NCBI GenBank assembly: GCA_030388825.1
Contig: CP128835.1
Span: 2,908,001 to 2,972,000 of the forward strand
Length of the DNA stretch: 64,000 nt
Source: Rossellomorea sp. AcN35-11
GTDB taxonomy: Bacteria > Bacillota > Bacilli > Bacillales > Bacillaceae_B
Direction of reading: 5' to 3'
Position 1 is the first letter of the stretch, and each line of letters opens with the position of its first letter. A program made the translations under genes and the position numbers. The notes under the pieces were generated by a model that saw only the letters and a program-made list of their open reading frames with translations, was not told the DNA's origin and did no database searches. Positions 36,270 to 45,393 of this stretch are shown here, in pieces.

Positions 36270-37655
36270 ATGAATGTTTGGTTTGTATTGTTAACTATTT
36301 TGGTGTTTCTTGTTCTCATTGGTGTTTTACTTTATATGCAAAAGAAAAAGTTTTCGTTTTCCAAACGGGTGTTTACGGCACTTGGACTTGGGATATTATT
36401 TGGCTTTGGCCTCCAGTGGGTATATGAGGCAGCAGATGAAAATCTGACCCAATCCATTGAGTGGTTCAATATCGTTGGGACCGGCTACATCAAACTGCTG
36501 CAAATGATTGTAATGCCTTTGGTATTTATCTCTATTCTATCAGCTTTCACTAAATTAAAGCGCTCTCATAACTTAGGGAAGATTTCCATTCTGATTATTG
36601 GATTGCTGGTAGGAACCACTGCAGTAGCTGCAGCTGTAGGTATTGGCACCACAGTTGCTTTTGATCTCGAAGCCATTCAGATCGATCAAGGAGATGCAGA
36701 AGCGGCAAGGGGTGCGCAATTAGAGGAGAGAGCGACTGCGCTGGAAGGTCAAAGTTATCCACAAAAAATTCTGGAGCTTTTACCTGCTAATCCATTCTTC
36801 GATTTCACGGGCCAAAGAGCAACCTCAACCATTGCCGTTGTGATTTTCTCAGCATTCATCGGAATAGCATACCTTGGGGTCCAGCGCAAGGAACCGGAAG
36901 CAGCTGCTTTCTTCAAAAAAATGGTCGAATCACTCTATGCTGTCATTATGAGGATCGTGACGATGGTGTTGAGACTTACTCCATACGGTGTATTAGCCAT
37001 TATGGCTAAAACGGTGGCATTGAGCAATTTTGATGCCATTATGAAGCTGGGTGAATTTGTAGGTGCTTCGTATGTTGCCTTGCTGATAATGTTTGCCATC
37101 CATTTAATGATGCTGACACTTGCAGGATTAAATCCTGTGACATACATGAAAAAAGTATTACCGGTATTGGCATTTGCTTTTACGTCAAGATCCAGCGCAG
37201 GAACTTTACCTCTCAACATTCAAACACAAAAGAATCAGCTTGGTGTTTCAGAAGGAATAGCCAACTTTTCAGGATCATTCGGGTTATCCATCGGTCAGAA
37301 CGGCTGTGCAGGTGTATACCCTGCCATGCTTGCCGTGATGATCGCTCCAACGGTAGGTATCAATCCGTTGACACCTTCCTTTATTTTTACCCTTATCATC
37401 ATTGTGGCCATCAGTTCCTTTGGTGTTGCCGGAGTCGGGGGAGGAGCAACTTTCGCTGCGATCCTGGTACTTTCTGCAATGGATCTTCCGGTGGCACTTG
37501 CGGGTCTATTGATTTCTGTTGAACCATTAATCGATATGGGGCGAACAGCGGTAAACGTAAGTGGTGCAATGACATCAGGAATCATAACAAGTAAGGTGAC
37601 GGGAGACTTGGACACAGAAACGTATAACAAAGAAATGGTTGAAGCAGAAGCATAA
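36270..37655 (+). CDS. tcyP: L-cystine sodium/proton symporter
   Basis: A 461-residue dicarboxylate/amino-acid:cation symporter family protein very close in layout to B. subtilis TcyP. It has about eight hydrophobic segments, the serine-rich FAFTSRSSAGTLPLNIQTQ loop and GIANFSGSFGLSIGQNGCAGVYPAMLAVM. It imports L-cystine. GAGGGAGGGG precedes the ATG. It is separated from thiE by about 120 bp without a visible terminator, so partial coexpression is possible. Its presence fits the sulfur theme of the region. Confidence 0.9.
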   Translation: MNVWFVLLTILVFLVLIGVLLYMQKKKFSFSKRVFTALGLGILFGFGLQWVYEAADENLTQSIEWFNIVGTGYIKLLQMIVMPLVFISILSAFTKLKRSHNLGKISILIIGLLVGTTAVAAAVGIGTTVAFDLEAIQIDQGDAEAARGAQLEERATALEGQSYPQKILELLPANPFFDFTGQRATSTIAVVIFSAFIGIAYLGVQRKEPEAAAFFKKMVESLYAVIMRIVTMVLRLTPYGVLAIMAKTVALSNFDAIMKLGEFVGASYVALLIMFAIHLMMLTLAGLNPVTYMKKVLPVLAFAFTSRSSAGTLPLNIQTQKNQLGVSEGIANFSGSFGLSIGQNGCAGVYPAMLAVMIAPTVGINPLTPSFIFTLIIIVAISSFGVAGVGGGATFAAILVLSAMDLPVALAGLLISVEPLIDMGRTAVNVSGAMTSGIITSKVTGDLDTETYNKEMVEAEA

Positions 37656-37748
37656 AGAGACGCTTCCCAAAGGTGAAACAGGATAAGTGCACTACTAGAA
37701 TGGTGCCAGGGCAAACCCTGGAGATAAATAAAGATATCAGTACGTACG

Positions 37749-37786
37749 AGAAGCTACCAGGAAATGGCGTCTGGTAGCTTCTTTGC
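37749..37786 (+). terminator. Rho-independent terminator of tcyP
   Basis: AGAAGCTACCAG/CTGGTAGCTTCT, a perfect 12-bp stem, with TTGCATTT. Confidence 0.75.
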
Positions 37787-37881
37787 ATTTGACTATGCTT
37801 ATAAGGTGATTCGAATTTTTGTCCTGTAGGGATCACTACCTGAATAACGTAAGAATAAAGGATGATTTCAAGTCATTATAA

Positions 37882-37938
37882 TTGAAAATTCTGACTATAT
37901 TATTTACGATGATAGTGTACATACCAACCGGTTAGTAT
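37882..37938 (+). promoter_or_regulatory. Promoter and TetR-type operator of the acyl-CoA operon
   Basis: TTGAAA (37882-37887) and TACGAT (37905-37910) are 17 bp apart. Ten bases downstream lies the palindrome ATACCAACCGGTTAGTAT (37921-37938; AACCGGTT core, one mismatched pair). It is well placed to block transcription and has the size of a TetR-family site. The TetR regulator in the same operon is the obvious ligand-responsive candidate. Binding is inferred. Confidence 0.6.
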
Positions 37939-37984
37939 CTTGGGTATGTGAATGGAATTTCTGTAAGAATAAGGAGGCTGAATC

Positions 37985-38758
37985 ATGCATGTAAAGGAAT
38001 TATTCGATCTTTCAGGAAAGGTGGCCCTCGTCACAGGTGGAGGAAGGGGGTTGGGAAAACAGATCGCTACGGGATTTGCTGAAGCAGGGGCAACCGTTGT
38101 TCTATGTTCCAGGAATGTGGAAGCGTGTGAAATCGTGAAAAAAGAATTAGAAGGGATGGGCGTCCGTTCACTTGCAATGAGGTGCGATGTCACCAATCCC
38201 GAAGACGTACAGCATGTTGTAGATGAAACCAAAAAGAAGTTTGGAAGAATAGATATTTTAGTGAATAACAGCGGTGCTTCCTGGGGTGCGCCGGCAGAGG
38301 AGATGCCCTATGAAGCTTGGCAGAAAGTCATGAATGTGAACGTGAACGGCACCTTCCTCATGTCTCAGACAGTCGGGAAACTCATGATCGAACAAGGAGC
38401 AGGGAAAATCATTAATATTGCATCCGTAGCCGGTCTACAAGGGACAGACCCCCGCTATATGGATGCCATCGGTTACAGTACCAGTAAAGCGGCTGTCATA
38501 CATTTCACGAAAGATTTGGCGGTCAAATGGGGATCACGGGGGATCCATGTAAATGCCATAGCCCCGGGATTCTTCCCGACCAAAATGTCCAAAGGTGTCC
38601 TGTCCCAGGCAGGTGAAGCCATTTTGGACGGAACTCCGCTAAACCGCTTCGGTAACGAAAATGACCTCAAAGGAGCGGCCCTGTTTCTTTCATCCAACGC
38701 ATCTGACTTTGTCACTGGTGCAGTTCTAGTCGTTGACGGCGGCTCATCAGCCAAGTGA
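37985..38758 (+). CDS. Short-chain dehydrogenase/reductase
   Basis: A 257-residue classical SDR: TGGGRGLGKQIA cofactor motif, NNSGAS, the catalytic Ser...YSTSK (Tyr/Lys) and a C-terminal GAVLVVDGG. Probably a 3-hydroxyacyl-CoA or alcohol dehydrogenase. It is the first gene behind the TetR-type operator and precedes an acyl-CoA dehydrogenase, so it likely works in the same catabolic route. RBS AAGGAGG. Confidence 0.85.
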   Translation: MHVKELFDLSGKVALVTGGGRGLGKQIATGFAEAGATVVLCSRNVEACEIVKKELEGMGVRSLAMRCDVTNPEDVQHVVDETKKKFGRIDILVNNSGASWGAPAEEMPYEAWQKVMNVNVNGTFLMSQTVGKLMIEQGAGKIINIASVAGLQGTDPRYMDAIGYSTSKAAVIHFTKDLAVKWGSRGIHVNAIAPGFFPTKMSKGVLSQAGEAILDGTPLNRFGNENDLKGAALFLSSNASDFVTGAVLVVDGGSSAK

Positions 38759-38794
38759 ATCCTGAATGTATGAAAACCGGAAAGGAAGGATTTA

Positions 38795-40024
38795 ATGGAT
38801 TTCTCCCATTCTCCCAAAGTACAAGAATATCAAAATAAACTGTCACGGTTCATGCAAGAATACGTATATCCGAGTGAAGCTGTTTATGAACAGCAATTAA
38901 ATCAACAGGAAAACAGATGGAGTGCCGTTCCTGCAATCATGGAAGAGTTAAAGGCAACAGCAAGGAAACAAGGTTTATGGAATCTATTCCTCCCTGAAAG
39001 CGAATATGGAGCCGGACTGAAGAATATTGAATATGCACCTCTCTGCGAAATAATGGGCAGATCCCTGATCGGGCCTGAAATCTTTAATTGCAGCGCACCT
39101 GACACAGGTAATATGGAAGTGCTGGAACGTTACGGGACACCAAGCCAAAAAGAGCAATATCTTCGCCCCCTCCTTCAAGGTGAGATCCGATCTTGTTTCT
39201 CTATGACAGAGCCTGACATTGCGTCATCCGATGCGACGAATATTAAAGCAAGTATTATAAGGGATGGTGATGAATATGTCATAAATGCGAAGAAATGGTG
39301 GTCTTCCGGGGCCGGGGACCCACGATGCAGCTTTACCATTTTAATGGGGAAAACCGATCCTACAGCAATTCGGCATGAACAACAATCCATGATCATCGTC
39401 CCTTTGAATACACAGGGTGTGAAAATAGAACGAATGCTTCCGGTTTTCGGATACGACCATGCCCCCCATGGCCACGGAGACATCACTTTTACGAATGTCA
39501 GGGTTCCTCTTGAGAATATGATCTGGGCAGAAGGAAAAGGGTTTGCCATTGCTCAGGGAAGGCTTGGTCCGGGACGGATTCATCATTGCATGCGTTTAAT
39601 AGGTGCAGCAGAGCGAGCCCTGGAAGAATTATGTAAGCGCGTTCGGACGCGTGAAGCATTTGGGAAACCACTGGCTGGACAAGGCGTTGTACAAGAATGG
39701 ATTGCGGATTCGAGGATTGAAATCGAGCAGGCGCGTCTTCTGACGATGAAAGCGGCTCATATGATGGACACAGTGGGTAATAAAGCTGCAAAACAGGAAA
39801 TCGCCATGATTAAGGTGGTGGCTCCATCCATGGCATTGCGAGTGATTGACAGGGCAATTCAGGCATTTGGGGCAGCCGGGGTTTCAGAAGATTCTACACT
39901 GGCGGCACAATGGGCAAATGCCCGTACATTACGTCTTGCCGATGGACCCGATGAGGTGCACAGGGCACAATTGGCCAAATTGGAACTTCTAAAATATGAT
40001 AAAGATTCTGCCGTGGTGAGCTAA
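38795..40024 (+). CDS. Acyl-CoA dehydrogenase (ACAD10/11-like)
   Basis: A 409-residue flavoprotein of the acyl-CoA dehydrogenase family, with [17 protein letters not shown] and [11 protein letters not shown] in the FAD/substrate region, [24 protein letters not shown] and the C-terminal [15 protein letters not shown]. The length and the neighbouring phosphotransferase recall ACAD10/ACAD11-type enzymes that act on 4-hydroxyacyl-CoAs after phosphorylation. RBS AAGGAAGG. Intact. Confidence 0.85.
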   Translation: MDFSHSPKVQEYQNKLSRFMQEYVYPSEAVYEQQLNQQENRWSAVPAIMEELKATARKQGLWNLFLPESEYGAGLKNIEYAPLCEIMGRSLIGPEIFNCSAPDTGNMEVLERYGTPSQKEQYLRPLLQGEIRSCFSMTEPDIASSDATNIKASIIRDGDEYVINAKKWWSSGAGDPRCSFTILMGKTDPTAIRHEQQSMIIVPLNTQGVKIERMLPVFGYDHAPHGHGDITFTNVRVPLENMIWAEGKGFAIAQGRLGPGRIHHCMRLIGAAERALEELCKRVRTREAFGKPLAGQGVVQEWIADSRIEIEQARLLTMKAAHMMDTVGNKAAKQEIAMIKVVAPSMALRVIDRAIQAFGAAGVSEDSTLAAQWANARTLRLADGPDEVHRAQLAKLELLKYDKDSAVVS

Positions 40025-40216
40025 AGAGTGAGGGCAGATAACGCTAAAAGGAGGGTGAACATCATCACCGATGGAATCGGATGAAAAGAATGGTGTCCAT
40101 AGGGAATCTTTTTATTACCGTTGCACGCTGTATGTAAATGGTGGTGACCCTTTCAAAACAAAAACAGGAATGTGATATCATCCATGTGATCTTTTAACAG
40201 ATTGAGAGGACTATTT

Positions 40217-40784
40217 ATGAAAGAGAAACTGACAGATCATGCTATACGTTTATTTGATGAAAAAGGTTTTACCGTTACTTCCATTCAGGACATAGTAGAA
40301 TCAATCGGGGTAACAAAGGGAACATTTTATTACTATTACTCGAGTAAAGAAGAGCTTTTACGTGAAATTCACATCCGCTATATAAATGAATTGTTGTCAA
40401 AACAGGAAAGTATACTTAAAGATGACGGTAAAAGCTACAGAGAAAAGCTTTTTGACATCGTCCATCTTTCCATAGTGGACATTAAGGAACAAGGGAGCAG
40501 CGCCAAAGTTTTCTTCAGGGAAATCAGGCATCTGAGTCAGGAAAGCCTGGAAATAATTGAGCCAAAGCGGGATATGTATCGATATAATATCGAAGCTCTT
40601 CTTGATGATGGTAAAAGGAAAGGAGACTTTCGTAAGGACTTTGACGTGTCGATTGTGACATTCGGAATACTCGGGATGATGAACTGGAGCTACCAATGGT
40701 ATAAACCTGATGGTTCGAAATCTGGAAGGGGAAATTGCAGGGACTTTCGTCGAAATGATTTTAAGAGGAATTGAAGAGGGCTAA
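40217..40784 (+). CDS. TetR-family regulator of the acyl-CoA operon, frameshifted near the end
   Basis: An N-terminal TetR helix-turn-helix (about 8-50: FTVTSIQDIVESIGVTKGTFYYYYSSKEELL) and a C-terminal ligand/dimer domain ending in FGILGMMNWSYQWYKP. The frame breaks near 40724 (TGGAAGGGG); removing one G restores SEGEIAGTFVEMILRGIEEG and moves the stop to 40782-40784. It probably binds the palindrome at 37921-37938 and is relieved by an acyl-CoA. ATG 40217 after GAGAGGAC. Confidence 0.85.
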
Positions 40785-40861
40785 AAGGGAAGAGGAGTAC
40801 AGACCTCCCCTTCATAGCATACTGAATGGTTGGTCTTTACGAAGGGAGAAGGGAATAAATA

Positions 40862-41261
40862 ATGGAAAGCATCACGGTAACGAGTCGATTTTGCGAAACA
40901 GATGCATTAGGTCATATCAACAATATAACCTATTTTATATACTTGGAAGAAGCAAGAATTAAATTTTTTGAAGCCTTGGGATTCGAAATGGACACGACGG
41001 ACTGGCGGTTTATTTTGGCTTCAACCAAATGTGACTTTGTTTCTCAAGGTTATTTTAATCAAGAGTTGAAGGTCACCACCTGCCTGTCAAAAATCGGTTC
41101 AAAGAGCTTTCAGTTAGAGCATGATATTTTGTGTGGGAAAACGGATCAACTGATTGCCAGGGGGAAGTGCGGTAATGGTTTATTTCGATTTTCTTCAGCA
41201 GCAAAGCCAAATGATTCCTGAACTGTTAAAGGCGCAGTTAACCGAACATCTGTGTCCGTGA
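40862..41261 (+). CDS. Acyl-CoA thioesterase (4-hydroxybenzoyl-CoA thioesterase fold), frameshifted
   Basis: A hotdog-fold thioesterase of about 132 residues with the family start SRFCETDALGHINNITYFIYLEEAR (Asp and His near the active site). The frame breaks at GG (41171-41172). With one G the protein continues KCVMVYFDFLQQQSQMIP and ends in LTEHLCP at 41261, the normal end for the family. Part of the acyl-CoA operon. Confidence 0.8.
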
Positions 41262-41293
41262 AAAACTGAATATTTTAATTTCGGAGGGGTTAA

Positions 41294-42370
41294 ATGACTG
41301 ATCAAGCAGCGTATGAAACAGTATCGGTACGAAAGGGAGAAGAATTGGATAGGTCGAATATAAAAAAGTTCCTGGATGAACATTTTCCTGAACTGATGCA
41401 AGAAGAGCTTTTGATTCAGCAATTTTCTGCCGGGCACTCCAATCTTACGTATCTATTAAAAATGGGTGATTGGGAAGGGGTTCTGAGGCGTCCTCCTTTA
41501 GGACCCGTCGCGCCAAAGGCCCATGATATGAAAAGGGAATATCGTATCCTGTCGGAAATCCAACCTTTATTCGGTGTTACACCCGAGCCGTACGTATTCT
41601 CAGATGAAGAAAGTATTGTGGGCACTCCATTCTTTATCATGGAACGGAAAAAGGGTGAAGTATTTGATACTTCATTTCCTCCACACCTTCATGTCACACC
41701 CGATGTATGCAAGAGAATCTCAGAGGAGATGGTTTCTAAACTGGTTGAACTTCATTCCATCGATCCACGTCTGACAGGTCTTCATGAAATCAGCAGGCCT
41801 GACCATTTTATGGAAAGGCAAGTGCATGGGTGGGTTAGGAGGTACGAACGTGCGAAGACCAGCGAAATCCTTGAGGTTGGTCAACTGACACAATGGCTGA
41901 TGAAGAATGTACCGAGCAATGCTGAAGCCACTATCATCCATTACGACTATAAATTGAACAATGCCATGTTCTCTTCTGACCTGAAGTCCATGGTGGGTCT
42001 ATTTGACTGGGAGATGGCAACTGTAGGAGATCCCCTGGCAGATTTGGGGGTGGCCATGGGATACTGGATCCAATATGATGACCCTGAATTATTGAAATTC
42101 GGAATTGGTAAGCCTCCTGTAACGGTGATGGAGGGCTTCTACAGCAGAGCACAATTTATCGAAGAATATGCCAGAAAGAGTGGAAGGGATGTGGATCACA
42201 TTCATTTCTATTTATCCTTTGCCTATTTTAAGCTCGCCGTTATCGTCCAGCAGATTTACTACCGGTATAAAATGGGCCAAACAAAAGATCCCCGCTTTAA
42301 GGATTTTGACCGATTCGCGAAATCCTTGATCATCCTGGGGAACGAGGCTGCATTAAATCGTCTTGGATAG
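41294..42370 (+). CDS. Phosphotransferase family protein (ACAD10/11 kinase-like)
   Basis: A 358-residue APH-type kinase: GHSNLTYLL (nucleotide loop), IIHYDYKLNNAMF (catalytic Brenner motif, Asp) and GLFDWEMATVGDPLADLG (metal-binding DxD-like). In animals such kinases are fused to an acyl-CoA dehydrogenase and phosphorylate 4-hydroxyacyl-CoA; here they are separate genes of one operon. The exact substrate is inferred. RBS GGAGGGG. Intact. Confidence 0.8.
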   Translation: MTDQAAYETVSVRKGEELDRSNIKKFLDEHFPELMQEELLIQQFSAGHSNLTYLLKMGDWEGVLRRPPLGPVAPKAHDMKREYRILSEIQPLFGVTPEPYVFSDEESIVGTPFFIMERKKGEVFDTSFPPHLHVTPDVCKRISEEMVSKLVELHSIDPRLTGLHEISRPDHFMERQVHGWVRRYERAKTSEILEVGQLTQWLMKNVPSNAEATIIHYDYKLNNAMFSSDLKSMVGLFDWEMATVGDPLADLGVAMGYWIQYDDPELLKFGIGKPPVTVMEGFYSRAQFIEEYARKSGRDVDHIHFYLSFAYFKLAVIVQQIYYRYKMGQTKDPRFKDFDRFAKSLIILGNEAALNRLG

Positions 42371-42449
42371 ATTTAAAAACGGATCATTTTAAGGTATCTA
42401 TTAAAACGGAGAAATAAGACAAATTGTACAAGGCTGGGAGGTTGTATGT

Positions 42450-43208
42450 ATGGGTGAACGATTTAAAGGAAAAGTAGCTTTAGTGACAGGGGGAAGCAGA
42501 GGAATCGGGAAATCAATCGCCAGTTTCTTTGCGGAAGAAGGTGCAAAAGTAGCCATCCTTGATGTAAATGAAAAAGCTTTAAGTAATGTGGGTGCGGAGT
42601 TAGAACAATATGATGTTTATATAAAAGTGGCCAATGTAGTTCAGTCTCAGGAAGTGGAGATGGCTGTCAAGGAAGTAGTCGATACCTTTGGTTCTATTGA
42701 TATTGTCGTCAATAATGCCGGGGTCATCAGAGATAACCTGCTATTTAAAATGAGTGACAACGACTGGCAGACGGTCATGGATGTCCATTTGAAGGGTTCG
42801 TTTAATGTGGCAAAAGCAGTTCAAGAGTATATGGTGAAGAAAAAATTCGGACGGATCATCAATATTTCTTCTACCTCGGCTCTCGGGAACAGGGGACAGG
42901 CAAACTACTCCACGGCTAAAGCCGGGTTACAAGGGTTAACGAAAACCCTTGCCATTGAGTTGGGTCCTTTCGGAATCACAACGAATGCAGTAGCTCCAGG
43001 TTTTATTGAAACAGAAATGACCAGGGAGACGGCAAAGAGAATCGGAATCACGTTTGAACAGCTGGTAGAGGCTAGTCTTCAAGGGATTCCTGTCGGTAGA
43101 AGCGGACAGCCGGAAGATATCGCACATGCAGTGGCGTTTTTTGCAGATGAAAAGTCATCTTTTGTCAATGGTCAAGTGCTTTACGTAGCCGGAGGTCCCA
43201 AAGCTTAA
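42450..43208 (+). CDS. FabG-like SDR oxidoreductase
   Basis: A 252-residue classical SDR with TGGSRGIGKSIA, NNAGVIRDNLLFKM, YSTAKAG (catalytic Tyr/Lys) and VNGQVLYVAGG. It is closest in pattern to 3-oxoacyl-ACP/CoA reductases. In this catabolic operon it likely oxidises a 3-hydroxyacyl-CoA. GGGAGG precedes the ATG. Intact. Confidence 0.85.
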   Translation: MGERFKGKVALVTGGSRGIGKSIASFFAEEGAKVAILDVNEKALSNVGAELEQYDVYIKVANVVQSQEVEMAVKEVVDTFGSIDIVVNNAGVIRDNLLFKMSDNDWQTVMDVHLKGSFNVAKAVQEYMVKKKFGRIINISSTSALGNRGQANYSTAKAGLQGLTKTLAIELGPFGITTNAVAPGFIETEMTRETAKRIGITFEQLVEASLQGIPVGRSGQPEDIAHAVAFFADEKSSFVNGQVLYVAGGPKA

Positions 43209-43223
43209 CAGGAGGAGAATGGT

Positions 43224-43673
43224 ATGTTTCAATCTCATATAGGCAAGCGTTCAACATCCGTAGCAAATGATGTGGAGAGAGGGGCGGTGAGGAAATTCGC
43301 AGAAGCCATCAAAGATCCCCACCCTCTATATGTTGATGAAAAAGCAGGTAAACGATCTCGTTACAAGGACAATATCGCTCCCCCTACATTTCCCCGTGTG
43401 TTTGATTATGGAACGATTGAAGGGTTTCATCTTCCAAACATCGGGTTAATCCATGGGGAACAAACTTTTCACTATAAAAGACCACTTAAAGTTGGTGAAC
43501 GTATTCACTGTCATACCGAAATAAAAGATTACTATGAACGTAAAGGCTCGGATGGAACATTAGGTTTCCTTGTGATAGAAGACATTGGTGAAGATCAGGC
43601 AGGGATCAGGATTTTTACGGCGGAATCCATTGTCATCATCACAGAAGCAGTAAGGGAGAGGTTAGGAAAATGA
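43224..43673 (+). CDS. MaoC-like dehydratase, N-terminal (FAS1-type) domain protein
   Basis: A 149-residue hotdog-domain protein with FAEAIKDPHPLYVDEKAGK and QTFHYKRPLKVGERIHC. This is the half-domain that pairs with a catalytic MaoC protein, encoded next and overlapping by four bases. The two together probably hydrate enoyl-CoA ((R)-specific). AGGAGG precedes the ATG. Confidence 0.8.
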   Translation: MFQSHIGKRSTSVANDVERGAVRKFAEAIKDPHPLYVDEKAGKRSRYKDNIAPPTFPRVFDYGTIEGFHLPNIGLIHGEQTFHYKRPLKVGERIHCHTEIKDYYERKGSDGTLGFLVIEDIGEDQAGIRIFTAESIVIITEAVRERLGK

Positions 43674-44077
43674 CTGTACTATCGTCCTATCGTATCGGTG
43701 AATTTCTTCCCGAAGTTGAGTTAGAACCTGTTACGAGAATCGACCTGATCAAATATGCAGGGGCTTCGGGGGATTATAACCCCATTCATACAATAGATGA
43801 AGAAGCACGTAAACTTGGTCTCCGTGGAATCATTGCCCACGGAATGTGGACAATGGGCAATCTGTCCAAGCTTTTCAGTGATTACTATGAAGAAGGATAT
43901 ATGAGGGAGTATTCAGTACGGTTTAAAGGAATGGTCTTCCTCCACGACGTGATTACTTTAAGAGCAGAAGTAGTTGAAACAGGGATCGATCATGCACGTT
44001 TTAACGTTTCAGCCATAAATCAAGACGAAAAGAAAGTGATCGACGGGAAACTGACATTTCAGTTTTATCGTCATTAA
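43670..44077 (+). CDS. MaoC-like enoyl-CoA hydratase
   Basis: A 135-residue MaoC hydratase with the catalytic signature YAGASGDYNPIHTIDEEARKLG (Asp/His) and GIIAHGMWTMG. It forms a likely heterodimer with the preceding protein. Last gene of the acyl-CoA operon. No clear terminator follows before the next promoter. Confidence 0.85.
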   Translation: MTVLSSYRIGEFLPEVELEPVTRIDLIKYAGASGDYNPIHTIDEEARKLGLRGIIAHGMWTMGNLSKLFSDYYEEGYMREYSVRFKGMVFLHDVITLRAEVVETGIDHARFNVSAINQDEKKVIDGKLTFQFYRH

Positions 44078-44183
44078 GTAAATATAGTGTAGTAAAGTTT
44101 CGAATAAAGGAATAAAGATAAGTAGGATTGAAATTTTTCCACAAAATAAGCAGAAAGACATAAATCCGATAGAGAAACTCGGG

Positions 44184-44211
44184 TTGACTTTCCCTGGAAG
44201 TGTGATATTAT
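44184..44211 (+). promoter_or_regulatory. Sigma-A promoter of the sulfate assimilation operon
   Basis: TTGACT (44184-44189) and TATTAT (44206-44211) with a 16-bp spacer, about 20 bp before the SAM-I aptamer. Confidence 0.7.
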
Positions 44212-44232
44212 TTAGAATATTAAAAAGAATAA

Positions 44233-44337
44233 CTCTTATCCAGAGAGGTGGAGGGATCTGGCCCTGTGAAGCCCAGCAACCTACGTATTGTAAGGTGCTA
44301 ATTCCAGCAAAATGTAAAGTCATTTTGGAAGATAAGG
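44233..44337 (+). promoter_or_regulatory. SAM-I riboswitch (S-box) aptamer
   Basis: S-box elements are present in order: CTTATCCAGAGAGGTGGAGGG, GGCCCTGTGAAGCCCAGCAACC (partly quoted), AAGGTGCTAATTCCAGCA and GGAAGATAAG. P1 is CTTATC/GATAAG. CATTTTGGAA (44321-44330) can pair with TTCCAAAATG (44357-44366) as antiterminator. SAM binding would free the terminator and shut the operon. Confidence 0.95.
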
Positions 44338-44350
44338 TAAACTTACCTGT

Positions 44351-44381
44351 ACAACTTTCCAAAATGGGGGGTTGTTTTTTT
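44351..44381 (+). terminator. SAM-controlled terminator
   Basis: ACAACTTTCC (44351-44360) pairs with GGGGGGTTGT (44366-44375; three G-U) around loop AAAAT, followed by T. It shares bases with the antiterminator. Confidence 0.75.
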
Positions 44382-44422
44382 CTTGATTTTTTTCTGGATA
44401 AGATGAAAATTGGGGGGATCAT

Positions 44423-44578
44423 GTGGCGAACGATAATAATCATGAAGCTGGGTATGAGGCAGTCGTGGACAAAATCACTTCTATGTTGAAAACGATGAAT
44501 TTCGGATCGATAACCATCGTGGTTCAGAATGGTAAAGTCATTCAGTTAGAGAAAAATGAGAAAGTCCGAATTAAATAA
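44423..44578 (+). CDS. yezD: YezD-like small protein (DUF2292)
   Basis: A 51-residue protein starting at GTG 44423 after GGGGGATC. The sequence has DKITSMLKTMNFGSITIVVQ followed by NGKVIQLEKNEKVRIK, the DUF2292 pattern. B. subtilis yezD is likewise under SAM riboswitch control and linked to sulfur genes. The function is not known. It lies between the S-box terminator and a second hairpin. Confidence 0.75.
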   Translation: MANDNNHEAGYEAVVDKITSMLKTMNFGSITIVVQNGKVIQLEKNEKVRIK

Positions 44579-44594
44579 GCTGACTAGACAAACT

Positions 44595-44649
44595 AGAGGC
44601 GCATAGCTGGATAAAGGGGATCCCCATTATCTTGTTATCGCCTCTTTTT
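44595..44649 (+). terminator. Internal hairpin/attenuator between yezD and cysH
   Basis: AGAGGCG (44595-44601) pairs with CGCCTCT (44639-44645), with an inner GATAA/TTATC and GGGGATCCCC, followed by TTTTTA. As it separates yezD from the rest of the operon it may reduce downstream expression. Confidence 0.6.
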
Positions 44650-44681
44650 AGTTGGATAAGCATCAGGGAAAGGTGTGTATC

Positions 44682-45378
44682 ATGTTAACCTATGAAACTT
44701 GGAAACAACCAACCTTGGATTTTGAAGTGGATCCGGTCTATAAAGGGGCATTGCACGTCCTGAAATGGGCCTATAACCATTACGGTGAAAGTGTAGTGTA
44801 TGCGTGTAGTTTCGGGATTGAGGGCATTGTACTTATTGACCTCATATCCAAAGTACAACCCCTTGCGAACATTGTTTTCCTGGATACAGGCGTTCATTTC
44901 AAGGAAACGTATGAAATCATTGAAAAAGTGAAGGACACTTATCCGGGGCTGAACATACTCATGAAAACGCCCAGTCTGACTATCAAAGAGCAGGCAGATG
45001 CATATGGGGATAAGCTATGGGAGAAACACCCGAACATGTGTTGTCAAATTCGAAAGCTTGACCCATTGAAAGAAACCTTATCCAAAGGGAATGCCTGGAT
45101 ATCAGGGTTAAGAAGGGAACAATCTTCGACGAGGGCTGACGTTGAATTCATTAATAAAGATGATAAATTTCAATCCGTTAAGATCTGCCCACTGATTCAC
45201 TGGACTTGGAAGGAGATTTGGAGGTATGCCCATAAACATAACCTGTCCTATAATCCCCTCCATGATCAAGGGTATCCGCATAGGCTGCTTCCACTGCACA
45301 GCACCGGCCATCGATATGAATGATCTTCGCTCCGGAAGATGGAAGGGGAAGGGGAAGACGGAATGCGGCCTTCATTAA
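44682..45378 (+). CDS. cysH: Phosphoadenylyl-sulfate reductase, frameshifted
   Basis: A PAPS/APS reductase of about 232 residues: [18 protein letters not shown] (PP-loop), [13 protein letters not shown], the CC pair in [14 protein letters not shown] and [12 protein letters not shown]. It reduces (P)APS to sulfite using thioredoxin. The frame breaks near 45278 in the highly conserved GYPSIGC segment (here TATCCGCATAGGC). Two missing bases (or one extra) restore [16 protein letters not shown] and the catalytic ECGLH end at 45378. A Cys pair here marks the iron-sulfur type. ATG 44682 after GGAAAGGTG. Confidence 0.9.
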
Positions 45379-45393
45379 AAAGGGGGAACACCT

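Noticed and set aside
44184..44489. Plus-strand ORF of 101 codons before cysH
   Set aside because: It runs through the promoter, SAM-I aptamer and terminator; the real small gene here is yezD in another frame.
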